Positions 43,948 to 53,882 of a DNA stretch of 64,000 bases are shown here, in pieces (the first letter of the stretch is position 1; each line of letters starts with the position of its first letter). The notes beneath the pieces are model-generated. The model was given only the letters and a program-made list of their open reading frames with translations, was not told the origin of the DNA and did not search any database. Source of the stretch: Curtobacterium sp. 458 (GTDB lineage: Bacteria > Actinomycetota > Actinomycetes > Actinomycetales > Microbacteriaceae); NCBI RefSeq assembly GCF_030406605.1, contig NZ_CP129104.1:2803830-2867829 (forward strand), in the 5' to 3' direction. The position numbers were made by a program, and so were the translations under genes.

Positions 43948-45701
43948 CAGTCGTCCTTCCCGTCCGGCGTCGTGCCGTTGTCGCCCGCGGCTTCGCGGGC
44001 CTTCCGCTCGGCGATCGTCTGGCGGCGCTGCGCCTCACCGGCGCTCCGCTGCTGACGCTTGCCGTCCACGACCGGTGCCCGGAACTGCGCGCGGCCCCGG
44101 TAGACGGCCCCCAGGGCGCTCGGATCGAGCCCGCTGAACTTGTGGCCCTCGCCGAAGAACCGGCTGCGTGCGATGAGCTGCATCATCGGGTGCGTGAACA
44201 GCACCACGACGACGACGTCGATCAGGGTCGTGAGGAGCAGCGTGAACGCGAAGCCCTTCACGTCACTGACGGCGAGGATGTACAGGACCACGGCGGCGAG
44301 GAAGTTGATCGAGTCCGACGCGAGGATCGTGCGCAGGGCTCGACGCCATCCGGACTCGACGGCACCCTCGAGACCGCGGCCGTCCCGCAGCTCGTCGCGG
44401 ATGCGTTCGAAGTACACGATGAACGAGTCCGCGGTGATGCCGATCGCCACGATCAGACCTGCCACACCCGCCAACGACAGGCGGTAGTCGACGCGCCAGG
44501 ACATGATCGCGATGACGAGGTAGGTCAGGGCTGCTGCGACCCCGAGCGACAGGACCGTCACGAACGCGAGCGCCCGGTACTGGATGACCGAGTAGATGAT
44601 CACCAGGATGAGGCCGATCAGGCCGGCGACGAGACCGCCGACGAGCTGTGCGGTCCCGAGCGTCGCCGAGATGTTCTCGTTCGACTGGACCTGGAAGTTG
44701 ATCGGCAGCGCGCCGTACTTGAGCTGGTCCGCGAGGGTCTTCGCGGAGTCGGCCGTGAAGTTGCCGGTGATCTGCGCCTTGCCGTTGGTGATGGCCGCGT
44801 TCGACGCCGGAGCGGTGATGACCGTGCCGTCGAGGACGATCGCGAACTGGTTCTGCGGCGCCTGCAGCTTCACGAGCCGGCTGGTGACGTCGCGGAAGTC
44901 GTCCGAGCTCTTGCCCGAGAACGTCAGGTTGACGGCCCACTGGCCGGTGGACGCACCCTGCGAGTCGGTGGCGAGACCCGAGGTGGCGTTGCTGATGCCG
45001 GAGCCCGAGACCTCGACCGGACCGAGGATGTACTTCGCGGCGCCGTCCTGGTCGCACGTCACGAGCGGTTCGTCGTCCGGTGCGGCGGTGACGTCGTCCG
45101 GTGCCTTGCAGTTGTAGTTCGTGTAGAGCGCCTGGAGCGCCGGCGTGACCTGCGAGAGATCGCTGCCGTTCGTCGGCTTCGTGCTCGGCGTGGCCTGCAG
45201 CGATGCCGGCGGCGTGTAGGGCGTCGGCGAGGCCGAGGCGCCGTCGCTGCCACCGACGGCGGTGTTCGTGGCGGCCTCGGTGTACAGCACCGGACGGAAG
45301 GTCAGCTTCGCCGCTGCTTCGATCCGGTCGATGGTCGCCTGATCGGGCTTGCCGGGGATCGAGACGACGATGTTGTTCGTCCCCTGCGTGTTGATCTGCG
45401 ACTCCGACACACCCGTCGCGTTGATGCGCTGGCGGATGATGTTCACGGCCTGGTTGAGCTGCTGGCTCGTGACCGAGCCACCCTCGGTGTTCTGCGCCGC
45501 GAGGGTCAGCTGCGTGCCGCCCTGCAGGTCGAGCGCGAGCTCCGGGACCCAGCTGGCGCCCGCGAACCACTTGTCGGTGTCGTCCTTCGTCGTGCTGGCG
45601 AGGATCGATGCGGCGGTGTTGAGTCCTGCGAGGACCGCCATCAGGATCACCAACCAGGTGAGCGAGCGGAGCGCCTTCTTGACGGGTGTCGATCGTGCCA
45701 C
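43947..45701 (-). CDS. secD: Protein translocase subunit SecD
   Basis: 584 residues. One N-terminal membrane helix, a large external region with the SecD P1 motif LDLQGGTQLTL (about residues 54-64) and ANPQ/NQFAIVLDGTVITAP (about 285), then five membrane segments including AGLIVAIGITADSFIVYFERIRDEL. The linker about 150-200 (Ser/Pro/Thr-rich) is low complexity. Partner of SecF. A cytoplasmic basic tail RQQRSAGEAQRRQTIAERKAREA closes the protein. It is preceded by yajC at 89 bases. Confidence 0.96.
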   Translation of the reverse strand: MARSTPVKKALRSLTWLVILMAVLAGLNTAASILASTTKDDTDKWFAGASWVPELALDLQGGTQLTLAAQNTEGGSVTSQQLNQAVNIIRQRINATGVSESQINTQGTNNIVVSIPGKPDQATIDRIEAAAKLTFRPVLYTEAATNTAVGGSDGASASPTPYTPPASLQATPSTKPTNGSDLSQVTPALQALYTNYNCKAPDDVTAAPDDEPLVTCDQDGAAKYILGPVEVSGSGISNATSGLATDSQGASTGQWAVNLTFSGKSSDDFRDVTSRLVKLQAPQNQFAIVLDGTVITAPASNAAITNGKAQITGNFTADSAKTLADQLKYGALPINFQVQSNENISATLGTAQLVGGLVAGLIGLILVIIYSVIQYRALAFVTVLSLGVAAALTYLVIAIMSWRVDYRLSLAGVAGLIVAIGITADSFIVYFERIRDELRDGRGLEGAVESGWRRALRTILASDSINFLAAVVLYILAVSDVKGFAFTLLLTTLIDVVVVVLFTHPMMQLIARSRFFGEGHKFSGLDPSALGAVYRGRAQFRAPVVDGKRQQRSAGEAQRRQTIAERKAREAAGDNGTTPDGKDD

Positions 45702-45790
45702 CGGTCGTCTCGTCTTTCTGTCAGGACCGACGACGCGAGCCGACGGCAGGAGTGATGCTGCCGGGCCTCACGACCCGACAGCCAAGAACA

Positions 45791-46189
45791 TCAGTTGTCG
45801 TTCTTGCGGTTCGGCTCGTCGGTGCGCTCACCGTAGGCCGGGGCCTGGTCGTCGACGACCGGCTGGCCGTTGAGCTCGGTGACGTGCTTCGGCTCGTCCT
45901 CCGGCGTGACGGCGGTGTCGACGTCGTCGGCGGTCGCGTCCACGACGCGGGAGAGCGTCTGGCGGTGCACGGTCACGATCGTGCCCGGGGCGACCTCGAC
46001 CTCGGCGGTGACCTTCTCGTCATCGACCGAGAGGAGCTTGCCGTAGAGGCCGAAGGACAACATGACCTGCGCGCCCGGGACCATCTTGGTGGCGAGCTCC
46101 GCCTGCTGCTTCTTGCGCTTCCGGCTGTTGTAGAACATGAAGGCCGCGAACGCCACGACGATGACGATGAGGATGACTTCTTGACCCAT
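45791..46189 (-). CDS. yajC: Preprotein translocase subunit YajC
   Basis: 132 residues: one N-terminal membrane helix (about 4-20), the YajC core NSRKRKKQQAELATKMVPGAQVMLSFGLYGKL (in parts, about 21-52), and a long acidic C-terminal tail (about 85-132) typical of actinobacterial YajC. It associates with SecDF. A TAGACT -10 at 46236-46231 and AGAAGG before the ATG make it the first gene of the yajC-secD-secF-rhodanese operon. Confidence 0.94.
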   Translation of the reverse strand: MGQEVILIVIVVAFAAFMFYNSRKRKKQQAELATKMVPGAQVMLSFGLYGKLLSVDDEKVTAEVEVAPGTIVTVHRQTLSRVVDATADDVDTAVTPEDEPKHVTELNGQPVVDDQAPAYGERTDEPNRKNDN

Positions 46190-46230
46190 GATGCGATGCC
46201 TTCTCTGGTTGCTCGGTTTCGGGCCGTAGC

Positions 46231-46236
46231 AGTCTA
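46231..46236 (-). promoter_or_regulatory. -10 box TAGACT of the yajC-secDF operon
   Basis: On the minus strand, 42 bases before ATG 46189, in the 102-base gap after ruvB. Confidence 0.45.
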
Positions 46237-46291
46237 GGGCACTCCTCGCTGGGCGACGTGTGCGCTCGGGGACTGCTCGGTCGGTGGGGGT

Positions 46292-47323
46292 TCAGTCGTC
46301 GTCGCCGAAGAGTGCGGGACCGGCGCTCGACTGCCCCGGCGTCATGCCGAAGTGCCGCCATGCCTGCGGCGTCGCGATCCGACCGCGGGGGGTGCGGGTG
46401 ACGAGACCGAGCCGGACGAGGAACGGCTCGACGACCGACTCGATCGTCTCGGATTCTTCGCCGACGGACACCGCGAGCGTGTTCAACCCCACGGGCCCGC
46501 CGTCGAACCGGGTCAGCATCGTCTCGACCACGGCCCGGTCGAGTCGGTCAAGGCCGAGTTCGTCGACGTCGTACAGCTCGAGGGCGCCCTGCACCGCGGC
46601 CATGCCGTCGCGGGGACGGTGGACCAGCGTGAAGTCGCGGACGCGTCGGAGCAACCGGTTCGCGATGCGCGGGGTGCCACGGGAGCGTCCGGCGATCTCG
46701 CGGAGGGCGGAGCGGTCGATGTCGAGCTCGAGCAGGTGCGCCGCACGGATGAGCACCTGCTCCAGCTCGTCCTTCTCGTAGAACTCGAGGTGTGCGGTGA
46801 AGCCGAACCGGTCCCGCAGCGGGTTCGGCAACAGGCCGGCCCGGGTCGTCGCGCCGACCAGCGTGAACGGTGCGAGGTCGAGCGGGATGCTCGTCGCGCC
46901 GGCTCCCTTGCCGACCATGACGTCGATCCGGAAGTCCTCCATCGCGAGGTAGAGCATCTCTTCCGCCGACCGTGCCATGCGGTGGATCTCGTCGATGAAC
47001 AGGACTTCACCCGGCACCAGTGACGAGAGCACGGCTGCGAGGTCGCCGGCGTGCTGGATCGCCGGACCGCTCGACATCCGCAGTGGCCGGCCGGACTCGT
47101 GCGCGACGATCATCGCGAGGGTGGTCTTGCCGAGTCCGGGCGGCCCCGCCATCAGGATGTGGTCGGGTGTGCGCTCCTGCATCGCCGCCGCCTTGAGCAG
47201 CAGGTCGAGCTGACCGCGGACCTTGCGCTGTCCCACGAACTCGTCGAGGGAACGGGGGCGGAGGGCGCCTTCGAAGGCGAGTTCCTCCTGCGACTCCGCC
47301 CCGGCGGCCGTGATGCCGCTCAT
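46292..47323 (-). CDS. ruvB: Holliday junction branch-migration ATPase RuvB
   Basis: 343 residues. Walker [10 protein letters not shown] (about 60-68), Walker B FIDEIHRM (about 109-116), the sensor region [18 protein letters not shown] and the C-terminal winged-helix ([17 protein letters not shown]) are standard. RuvB hexamers drive branch migration with RuvA before RuvC cuts. The start overlaps ruvA by 4 bases. No LexA-type box is visible upstream of the ruv genes. Confidence 0.97.
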   Translation of the reverse strand: MSGITAAGAESQEELAFEGALRPRSLDEFVGQRKVRGQLDLLLKAAAMQERTPDHILMAGPPGLGKTTLAMIVAHESGRPLRMSSGPAIQHAGDLAAVLSSLVPGEVLFIDEIHRMARSAEEMLYLAMEDFRIDVMVGKGAGATSIPLDLAPFTLVGATTRAGLLPNPLRDRFGFTAHLEFYEKDELEQVLIRAAHLLELDIDRSALREIAGRSRGTPRIANRLLRRVRDFTLVHRPRDGMAAVQGALELYDVDELGLDRLDRAVVETMLTRFDGGPVGLNTLAVSVGEESETIESVVEPFLVRLGLVTRTPRGRIATPQAWRHFGMTPGQSSAGPALFGDDD

Positions 47324-47940
47324 CGGCCCGCTCCGGCCGGTCGGAGGGCCCCGAGGGCGGCGCGGAGGAGCGCCTGGGTGCCGAACGTCGCGGCGGCCGG
47401 GTCCTCGGTGACGACGGCGTCGACCGCAGCGCGCGCCGCGTCCTCACGCCAACCGAGGCCGACGAGGGCGACGACGACGTCCTCCGACGCGGGGTGCGCA
47501 CCGGGCGTCGAACCTGCCGCCGCCGCGGTGGGCTGCTCGAACGCGGCGAGCTTGCCGGCCAGGGCGACGGTGATGAGCTTCGCGGTCTTCGGCCCGATGC
47601 CGGACACCTTGCGGAACGCAGCGTCGTCCTCGTTCGCGACGGCGGTGGCGATCTGCCCCGGGTCCAGGTGGGCGAGCACCCCGAGAGCGGACTTCGGCCC
47701 CACACCGGACACGCTGCGGAGGAGGTCGAACACGCGGAGTGCGTCGGTCGTCTCGAAACCGAACAGGAGGTGTTCGTCCTCACGCACGATCATCGCGGTG
47801 CGCACGAAGACCTCGGCCCCGTGGCGCATCGTCAGGGCGTGCGCGGGCGTGACGGTGACGGCGTAGCCGACTCCCCCGACCTCGATCACCACGCTCGATC
47901 CGGCGACGTCGATGCAGGTGCCCCGGAGACTCGCGATCAT
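47320..47940 (-). CDS. ruvA: Holliday junction DNA-binding subunit RuvA
   Basis: 206 residues. N-terminal OB fold ([26 protein letters not shown], in parts), two helix-hairpin-helix motifs ([14 protein letters not shown] about 76-89 and [16 protein letters not shown] about 111-126) and the C-terminal RuvB-binding domain III (about 150-200). Four-base overlaps with ruvC upstream and ruvB downstream give tight translational coupling. Confidence 0.96.
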   Translation of the reverse strand: MIASLRGTCIDVAGSSVVIEVGGVGYAVTVTPAHALTMRHGAEVFVRTAMIVREDEHLLFGFETTDALRVFDLLRSVSGVGPKSALGVLAHLDPGQIATAVANEDDAAFRKVSGIGPKTAKLITVALAGKLAAFEQPTAAAAGSTPGAHPASEDVVVALVGLGWREDAARAAVDAVVTEDPAAATFGTQALLRAALGALRPAGAGR

Positions 47941-48602
47941 GCTCCGAGCCTAGGGCCGCCCACCGACGTTGCCCCCGCACCACGCGCGACGCCGCGCGAG
48001 CCGCCACGCGCCGCGGCGGCCGCCGCTCGGGCCAGGGGCGAGTCGGCGCCGGTGCCCTGCTGCGCGTCCCGCCAGGCACGCTGCGCCGGGGTGAGCGACG
48101 ACGGACCGGACCCGGCCTGGTCTGGCGATCCGAGCCTCCAGGCGTGGCACACCGCGAGGGCGAGGGCGTCCGCGGCGTCCGCGGGCTTCGGCGCCTCGGC
48201 GAGGCCGAGCACGGCGGCGACCATCGTCTGCACCTGTCGCTTGTCGGCGTTGCCGTACCCGGTGATCGCCGCCTTGACCTCGGACGGGGTGTGCAGCCCG
48301 ACCGGCAGGCCGCGTGCCGCCGCCGCGTGCAGTGCCAGGCCCGCCGCCTGCGCGGTGCCCATCACGGTGCGGACGTTCGCCTGCGCGAAGACCCGCTCGA
48401 CGGCGACCGCTTGTGGACGGTGCTCGTCGATCTCGGCGGCGATGCCGTCCGCGATCCGGAGGAGGCGCTGCTCGAGGGCCATGTCCGCCGGTGTCCGGAC
48501 GACGGTCACGTGCACGAGCCGGGCGCGCCGGTTCGGTGCGACCTCGACCACGCCGACGCCGCACCGGGTGAGCCCGGGGTCGACCCCGAGCACCCGGAGC
48601 AC
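47937..48602 (-). CDS. ruvC: Holliday junction resolvase RuvC
   Basis: 221 residues from GTG 48602, two bases after the yebC stop. Catalytic acidic residues lie in [11 protein letters not shown] (Asp about 8), VAVERVFAQ (Glu about 68) and [13 protein letters not shown] (Asp about 141-144). The body is standard length but a C-terminal extension of about 45 residues rich in Ala, Gly and Arg follows the conserved HAWRLG; the DNA around that point (48131-48150) resembles the dispersed GGAGGC repeat. It cuts Holliday junctions positioned by RuvAB. Confidence 0.95.
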   Translation of the reverse strand: MLRVLGVDPGLTRCGVGVVEVAPNRRARLVHVTVVRTPADMALEQRLLRIADGIAAEIDEHRPQAVAVERVFAQANVRTVMGTAQAAGLALHAAAARGLPVGLHTPSEVKAAITGYGNADKRQVQTMVAAVLGLAEAPKPADAADALALAVCHAWRLGSPDQAGSGPSSLTPAQRAWRDAQQGTGADSPLARAAAAAARGGSRGVARGAGATSVGGPRLGA

Positions 48603-48604
48603 GG

Positions 48605-49372
48605 CTACTCGCCCTCGTCCTCGTCGAGCTCGGCCTGGACGTCCGCGGGGATGTCGAAGTTCGAGTAGACGTTCTGCACGTCGTCCGAGTCCTCGAGCGC
48701 GTCGATCAGCCGGAACACCTTGCGGGCGGTCTCGGCGTCGACCGGGACCTTGAGCCCCGGGACGAACTCGGCGTCGGCCGAGTCGTAGTCGATGCCGGCG
48801 TCCTGCAGGGCCGTGCGGGCCGCGACGAGGTCGGTCGCCTCGGTGATGACCTCGAAGCCGCCGCCCTGGTCGATGACGTCCTCGACACCGGCGTCGAGCA
48901 CGGCACCCATCACGGTGTCCTCGTCGAGGCCGTCGGTCTTCGTGACCGAGATGACGCCCTTGCGGGAGAAGTTGTACGCGACGCTGCCCGGGTCGGCCAT
49001 GGTGCCACCGTTGCGCGACATCGCCGTCCGGACCTCGGCCGCGGCACGGTTCTTGTTGTCCGTGAGGCACTCGATCAGCATCGCGACGCCGTTCGGGCCG
49101 TAACCCTCGTACATGATCGTCGTGTACTCGATCGACTCACCGGTGAGACCGGCACCGCGCTTGATGGCGCGGTCGATGTTGTCGTTCGGCACCGAGGTCT
49201 TCTTCGCCTTCTGCACGGCGTCGACCAGGGTCGGGTTCCCCGACAGGTCGGCGCCGCCCATCTTCGCGGCGACCTCGATGTTCTTGATGAGCTTGGCGAA
49301 CGACTTGGCACGGCGCTGGTCGATGACCGCCTTCTTGTGCTTGGTCGTTGCCCACTTGGAATGCCCGGACAC
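48605..49372 (-). CDS. yebC: YebC/PmpR-family probable transcription/translation factor
   Basis: 255 residues from GTG 49372 with AAGGAG 5 bases upstream. It begins [20 protein letters not shown], followed by [15 protein letters not shown], and continues with [20 protein letters not shown], all hallmarks of the family. YebC proteins have been described as DNA-binding regulators and more recently as ribosome-linked factors that relieve proline stalling. Its place ahead of ruvCAB is widely conserved. A TAGACT -10 lies at 49411-49406. Confidence 0.96.
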   Translation of the reverse strand: MSGHSKWATTKHKKAVIDQRRAKSFAKLIKNIEVAAKMGGADLSGNPTLVDAVQKAKKTSVPNDNIDRAIKRGAGLTGESIEYTTIMYEGYGPNGVAMLIECLTDNKNRAAAEVRTAMSRNGGTMADPGSVAYNFSRKGVISVTKTDGLDEDTVMGAVLDAGVEDVIDQGGGFEVITEATDLVAARTALQDAGIDYDSADAEFVPGLKVPVDAETARKVFRLIDALEDSDDVQNVYSNFDIPADVQAELDEDEGE

Positions 49373-49405
49373 GGTGCTCCTTGCGTCTTGCGGAAGATCC
49401 TGATC

Positions 49406-49411
49406 AGTCTA
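49406..49411 (-). promoter_or_regulatory. -10 box TAGACT of the yebC-ruvCAB operon
   Basis: On the minus strand, 34 bases before GTG 49372. A dispersed repeat arm (49416-49431) sits directly upstream. Confidence 0.45.
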
Positions 49412-49489
49412 CCGAGCCGGGAGGCACGGTGTCGGTCCGGCGCGCTGGTCCTGTGGACAGCGCGTGGCCGGTCGAGGGAACCACCAGGG

Positions 49490-49537
49490 TGGTCGGGTCA
49501 GGCACTGGTCGGGTCAGGCACTGGTTGCATCAAACAC
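49490..49537 (-). repeat. 16-bp tandem repeat over the pdxT stop
   Basis: 49490-49505 and 49506-49521 are identical (TGGTCGGGTCAGGCAC); a degenerate third copy, 49522-49537, contains the pdxT stop codon. The rest of the 157-base gap to yebC holds a dispersed repeat arm. Confidence 0.85.
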
Positions 49538-50135
49538 TGTGGACGAGGTCGAGGAAGCGCCGGTGGAACCGGTCCTCCCCCGCGACCTCGGGGTGGAACG
49601 CGCTGGCGATCACGTTGCCCTGCTGCACGGCGACGACCTGGCCGTCCGGGAGCGCCCCGAGGACCTCGACCCCCGGGCCGTGCTCCTCGACCACGGGTGC
49701 GCGGATGAACACGGCGTGCACCGGGGCCTCACCGAGCTCCGGCATCGGGATGTCGATCTCGAACGAGTCGTTCTGGCTCCCGAAGGCGTTCCGCCGCACG
49801 GTCGTGTCGAGCACGTCGAGGGTCTGCTGCCCCGGGATGCCCGCGGCGATGCGCGACGAGAGCATGATCATGCCCGCGCAGGTCCCGTACGTGGGGAGAC
49901 CACCGCGGATGGCGTCGGCCAGCGGCTCCGCGACACCGAACGCACGCGAGAGCTTGTCCATGACGCTCGACTCGCCGCCGGGGACGACCACGCCGTCGAG
50001 CGACGCGATCTCCTCCGGACGGCGGAGCGGCACGACGTCGGCGCCGAGTTCGGTCAGCGACGCGATGTGCTCGCGGAAGTCGCCCTGGAGCGCGAGGACG
50101 CCGATGCGCGGGTGCGCGGTCGGACTACCAGCCAC
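49530..50135 (-). CDS. pdxT: Pyridoxal 5'-phosphate synthase glutaminase subunit PdxT
   Basis: 201 residues from GTG 50135, overlapping the pdxS end by 11 bases. Class I glutaminase triad: Cys in YGTCAGMI (about 84), His and Glu in [10 protein letters not shown] (about 177/179), plus the PGGESS oxyanion motif (about 52-57). It splits glutamine and channels ammonia to PdxS. The overlap ensures matched synthesis. The start is less certain than the body: no clear ribosome-binding site is seen, in keeping with translational coupling. Confidence 0.95.
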   Translation of the reverse strand: MAGSPTAHPRIGVLALQGDFREHIASLTELGADVVPLRRPEEIASLDGVVVPGGESSVMDKLSRAFGVAEPLADAIRGGLPTYGTCAGMIMLSSRIAAGIPGQQTLDVLDTTVRRNAFGSQNDSFEIDIPMPELGEAPVHAVFIRAPVVEEHGPGVEVLGALPDGQVVAVQQGNVIASAFHPEVAGEDRFHRRFLDLVHSV

Positions 50136-51045
50136 GCTCGGCCAGGCGGTGCGGCGCGGGGACGTCGGCGACGTTGATGCCCACCATGGCCTCACCGAGC
50201 CCGCGGGAGACCTCGGCGATGACCTTCGGGTCGTCGTGGAAGGTCGTGGCCTTGACGATCGCGGCCGCGCGCTTGGCCGGGTCGCCCGATTTGAAGATGC
50301 CGGAGCCGACGAAGACGCCGTCCGCGCCGAGCTGCATCATCATCGCGGCGTCGGCCGGGGTGGCCACGCCACCCGCGGTGAAGAGCACCACGGGGAGCTT
50401 GCCGGTCTGCGCGACCTCCTTGACGACGTCGAACGGCGCCTGGAGCTCCTTCGCGGCGACGTAGAGCTCGTCCTCCTTGAGGTGACGGAGGGCAGCGATC
50501 TCCTTGTTGATCGTGCGGATGTGCTTGGTGGCCTCGGACACGTCGCCGGTGCCGGCCTCGCCCTTGGAGCGGATCATGGCCGCGCCCTCGGTGATGCGAC
50601 GGAGGGCCTCACCGAGGTTGGTCGCGCCGCAGACGAAGGGCGTGGTGAAGTTCCACTTGTCGATGTGGTTGACGTAGTCGGCGGGCGAGAGCACCTCGGA
50701 CTCGTCGATGTAGTCGACGCCGAGCTCCTGCAGCACCTGCGCCTCGACGAAGTGTCCGATGCGGGCCTTCGCCATGACGGGGATCGACACCGCGGCGATG
50801 ATCTCCTCGATCATGGACGGGTCGGACATGCGGGCGACGCCGCCCTGTGCCCGGATGTCGGCGGGGACGCGCTCGAGCGCCATGACGGCGGTGGCGCCGG
50901 CTTCCTCGGCGATGCGGGCCTGCTCGGCGTCGACGACGTCCATGATGACGCCGCCCTTGAGCATCTCCGCGAGGCCGCGCTTGACGCGGTCGGAGCCGGT
51001 GATCGAGGTGCCGGGGGTGCTCGGGGTGCTGCTGCTGTCGCTCAT
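50125..51045 (-). CDS. pdxS: Pyridoxal 5'-phosphate synthase lyase subunit PdxS
   Basis: 306 residues from ATG 51045. The conserved [22 protein letters not shown] region (in parts), [12 protein letters not shown] with an active-site Lys, and [11 protein letters not shown] with [36 protein letters not shown] (in parts) are typical. It makes PLP directly from ribose-5-phosphate, glyceraldehyde-3-phosphate and PdxT-derived ammonia, the DXP-independent route. It has its own TAGACT box whose bases overlap the stop codon of the upstream HIT gene. Confidence 0.97.
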   Translation of the reverse strand: MSDSSSTPSTPGTSITGSDRVKRGLAEMLKGGVIMDVVDAEQARIAEEAGATAVMALERVPADIRAQGGVARMSDPSMIEEIIAAVSIPVMAKARIGHFVEAQVLQELGVDYIDESEVLSPADYVNHIDKWNFTTPFVCGATNLGEALRRITEGAAMIRSKGEAGTGDVSEATKHIRTINKEIAALRHLKEDELYVAAKELQAPFDVVKEVAQTGKLPVVLFTAGGVATPADAAMMMQLGADGVFVGSGIFKSGDPAKRAAAIVKATTFHDDPKVIAEVSRGLGEAMVGINVADVPAPHRLAERGW

Positions 51046-51054
51046 GATGCCGAC

Positions 51055-51060
51055 AGTCTA
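51055..51060 (-). promoter_or_regulatory. -10 box TAGACT of pdxST inside the HIT gene stop
   Basis: On the minus strand TAGACT starts with the TAG stop codon of the HIT gene (51060-51058) and lies 9 bases before ATG 51045, leaving a leader of only a few bases. Confidence 0.45.
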
Positions 51061-51711
51061 GTGCTCCGCGGACCACCCTTCCGCGACGAGTCGGCGGGTC
51101 TCGCCGAGCAGCTGCGACATCGACTTCGTGCGCGCGATGATCGGGAAGAAGTTCGAGTCGGACTGCCACCGCGGGACGATGTGCTGGTGGAGGTGCCCGG
51201 CCACACCGGCCCCCGCGACCTCGCCCTGGTTCATGCCGATGTTGAAGCCGTCGCAGTGCGAGACCGCACGCAGGACACGCATGGCCGTCTGCGTCAGCTC
51301 CCCCATCTCGCGGAGCTCGTCCGCTGTGGCCTCGTCGTACAGCGGCACGTGCCGGTAGGGGCACACGAGCAGGTGGCCGTTGTTGTACGGGAACAGGTTG
51401 AGCAGCACGTAGGCGTGCTCCCCGCGGGCGACGATGAGGGCGTCCTCGTCGGACTTGCGGGGTGCCTCGCAGAACGGGCAGTCGTCCTCGTGGCCGCGGC
51501 CCCGACCCTCGCGCCCGGCATCGATGTACGCCATCCGGTGCGGGTTCCAGAGGCGCTGGAAGGCATCCCGCACCGCGGCGCCGGTCGCGGCGTCGCGGAT
51601 CACCAGCGGGTCGTCTCCGGAACCCGTGCCGGGGGCCCCGGACCCGGCCACGTCGGCGACGTGACCGGTCCCGGGGACGTGCTCGGTGCCTCCCGGCCGC
51701 TCCTGGTCCAT
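51058..51711 (-). CDS. HIT-domain protein (AP4A phosphorylase-like)
   Basis: 217 residues from ATG 51711, its start overlapping the thrS stop. The histidine triad HLHQHIVPRW (about residue 173) and the CPFCEAP motif (about 76) place it in the HIT family; its position right after thrS matches mycobacterial Rv2613c, an AP4A phosphorylase. It would degrade diadenosine polyphosphates made by aminoacyl-tRNA synthetases. The first 45 residues are a Gly/Thr/Pro-rich extension and part of it is coded by a copy of the dispersed GGAGGC repeat (51682-51698). Confidence 0.88.
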   Translation of the reverse strand: MDQERPGGTEHVPGTGHVADVAGSGAPGTGSGDDPLVIRDAATGAAVRDAFQRLWNPHRMAYIDAGREGRGRGHEDDCPFCEAPRKSDEDALIVARGEHAYVLLNLFPYNNGHLLVCPYRHVPLYDEATADELREMGELTQTAMRVLRAVSHCDGFNIGMNQGEVAGAGVAGHLHQHIVPRWQSDSNFFPIIARTKSMSQLLGETRRLVAEGWSAEH

Positions 51712-53747
51712 CAGACCTGCGCGCGGTCGCGGATCGCGGTCAGGATGCGGTCGACCGCCTCGTCGACCGGCACGGCGTTGTCCTGCCGACCATCGCGGAA
51801 GCGGAACGACACGGCTCCGGCGTCGCGGTCGTCGCCGCCCGCGATCAGCTGGAACGGCACCTTCGCCTTGGTGTGCGTGCGGATCTTCTTCTGCATGCGG
51901 TCGTCGGAGTGGTCGACCTCGGCGCGGACGCCGTGCGAGCGGAGCTTCGAGATGACCTCGTCGAGGTAGTCGCCGTACTCCGCCGCGACCGGGATCCCGA
52001 CGACCTGCACCGGGGACAGCCACGCCGGGAACGCGCCGGCGTAGTGCTCGGTGAGGACGCCGAAGAACCGCTCGATCGAACCGAAGAGGGCACGGTGGAT
52101 CATCACCGGGCGCTGGCGGGATCCGTCGGGCGCGGTGTACTCGAGCTCGAACCGTTCCGGCAGGTTGAAGTCGAGCTGGACGGTCGACATCTGCCAGGTG
52201 CGGCCGATGGCGTCCCGCGCCTGCACGGAGATCTTCGGGCCGTAGAACGCCGCGCCGGCGGGGTCGGGGACGAGCTCGAGCCCGGACTCCTCGGCGACCT
52301 CGCGCAGGGTGTTCGTCGCGACCTCCCACACCTCGTCCTCACCGACGTACTTCTCCGGGTCCTTCGTGGAGAGTTCGAGGTAGAAGTCGTCGAGGCCGTA
52401 GTCGCGCAGGAGCGAGAGCACGAACTCGAGGGTCGTGGTGAGCTCCTCCTTCATCTTCTCCTGCGTGGTGAAGATGTGGGCGTCGTCCTGGGTCATGCCC
52501 CGGACGCGGGTGAGGCCGTGGATCACGCCGGACTTCTCGTTGCGGTACACGGTGCCGAACTCGAACATCCGGAGCGGCAGGTCGCGGTAGGAGCGGGCCT
52601 GCGAGCGGTACGCGAGGATGTGCATCGGGCAGTTCATCGGCTTGAGGTAGTAGTCCGCGCCCTGACGGGTGACGTTGCCGTCCTCGTCGCGTGCCTCGTC
52701 CATGTGCATGGCCGGGAACATGCCGTCCTTGTACCAGCCGAGGTGACCCGACTGCTCGAACAGGTCGCCCTTGGTGATGTGCGGCGTGTAGACGAACGAG
52801 TAGCCCTCCTGCTCGTGCCGGCGACGCGAGTAGTCCTCCATCTCGCGGCGGATGATGCCGCCCTTCGGGTGGAAGATCGCGAGGCCGGAACCGATCTCGT
52901 CCGGGAACGAGAAGAGGTCGAGCTCGGCACCGAGCTTGCGGTGGTCGCGCTTGGCGGCTTCCTCGAGCCGGACCAGGTACGCCTTCAGCTGGTCCTTGTC
53001 GGGCCACGCGGTGCCGTACACACGCTGCAGCTGCGGGTTCTTCTCCGAGCCGCGCCAGTACGCCGCCGCGACGCGCATGAGCTTGGACGCGTTGCCGATC
53101 CACCGGGTGTGCGGCACGTGCGGACCGCGGCAGAGGTCCTGCCACACGACCTCGCCGGTCTTCGGGTCGACGTTCTCGTACACCGTGAGCTCGCCGGCAC
53201 CGACCTCGACGCTCTCGCCCGAGTCACCGGTGTCCGCGGCGCCCTTGAGGCCGATGAGCTCCTGCTTGTAGGGCTCCCCCGCCATGCGCTCACGGGCTTC
53301 CTCGTCGGTCACGACGACGCGACGGAAGCGCTGGGCCTGCCGGATGATCCGGTCCATGCCCTTCTCGATCGCCTTGAGGTCCTCCGGCGTGAAGGGGTCG
53401 GCGACGTCGAAGTCGTAGTAGTAGCCGTCCGTGACGGGCGGTCCGATGCCGAGCTTCGCGTCGGGGTTGATCTGCTGCACGGCCTGCGCGAGCACGTGCG
53501 CGGCGGAGTGGCGGAGGATGTCGAGGCCGTCCTGCTCGTCGAGGGTGACGGGCTCGACGAGGTCACCCTCGTGCACCTCGGCGTCGAGGTCCTTCAGCAC
53601 CCCGGCGACACGGATCGCGACCACGCCGCGGACTCCGTCGAACAGCTCTGTGCCGGTCGTGGTCGTCGTCGCGGTGCGGGGCTCGGGTGCCTGGGGAAGG
53701 TCTGCGGGCTCGGCGCCGTCGGCGGGCGCTGCGACTGACTCGGTCAC
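51711..53747 (-). CDS. thrS: Threonyl-tRNA synthetase
   Basis: 678 residues from GTG 53747 with GAGGAG upstream. TGS-like N-terminus, the editing domain with [11 protein letters not shown] (about residue 83), the class II catalytic core (motif 2 around [26 protein letters not shown], in parts; motif 3 near [19 protein letters not shown]) and the anticodon-binding domain at the end (about 580-678). The zinc ligand Cys is in MNCPMHI. It charges tRNA-Thr. A TAGTCT -10 lies at 53790-53785. Confidence 0.97.
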   Translation of the reverse strand: MTESVAAPADGAEPADLPQAPEPRTATTTTTGTELFDGVRGVVAIRVAGVLKDLDAEVHEGDLVEPVTLDEQDGLDILRHSAAHVLAQAVQQINPDAKLGIGPPVTDGYYYDFDVADPFTPEDLKAIEKGMDRIIRQAQRFRRVVVTDEEARERMAGEPYKQELIGLKGAADTGDSGESVEVGAGELTVYENVDPKTGEVVWQDLCRGPHVPHTRWIGNASKLMRVAAAYWRGSEKNPQLQRVYGTAWPDKDQLKAYLVRLEEAAKRDHRKLGAELDLFSFPDEIGSGLAIFHPKGGIIRREMEDYSRRRHEQEGYSFVYTPHITKGDLFEQSGHLGWYKDGMFPAMHMDEARDEDGNVTRQGADYYLKPMNCPMHILAYRSQARSYRDLPLRMFEFGTVYRNEKSGVIHGLTRVRGMTQDDAHIFTTQEKMKEELTTTLEFVLSLLRDYGLDDFYLELSTKDPEKYVGEDEVWEVATNTLREVAEESGLELVPDPAGAAFYGPKISVQARDAIGRTWQMSTVQLDFNLPERFELEYTAPDGSRQRPVMIHRALFGSIERFFGVLTEHYAGAFPAWLSPVQVVGIPVAAEYGDYLDEVISKLRSHGVRAEVDHSDDRMQKKIRTHTKAKVPFQLIAGGDDRDAGAVSFRFRDGRQDNAVPVDEAVDRILTAIRDRAQV

Positions 53748-53784
53748 GATCGTGGTGCTCCTCGATTGGTTCAGGGGTGCGTCA

Positions 53785-53790
53785 AGACTA
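53785..53790 (-). promoter_or_regulatory. -10 box TAGTCT of thrS
   Basis: On the minus strand, 37 bases before GTG 53747; the leader carries the GAGGAG ribosome-binding site. No T-box structure is apparent in this short leader. Confidence 0.45.
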
Positions 53791-53882
53791 GTGCGCCGCG
53801 ACCGCGGCGCGGCCCGCCTGTGGGGCGTGCCCGGGGCGCGTGCGGGTGTGCAGGAACGGCCTGGAGGCGCGGTGCGGTTCCG

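Noticed and set aside
49348-51969. 873-codon plus-strand frame opposite pdxT, pdxS and HIT
   Set aside because: Antisense shadow; stops are rare in this GC-rich sequence so length alone is not evidence.
53748-53882. T-box leader before thrS
   Set aside because: The predicted thrS leader is about 30 bases, too short for a T-box, and no specifier/antiterminator hairpins are visible.
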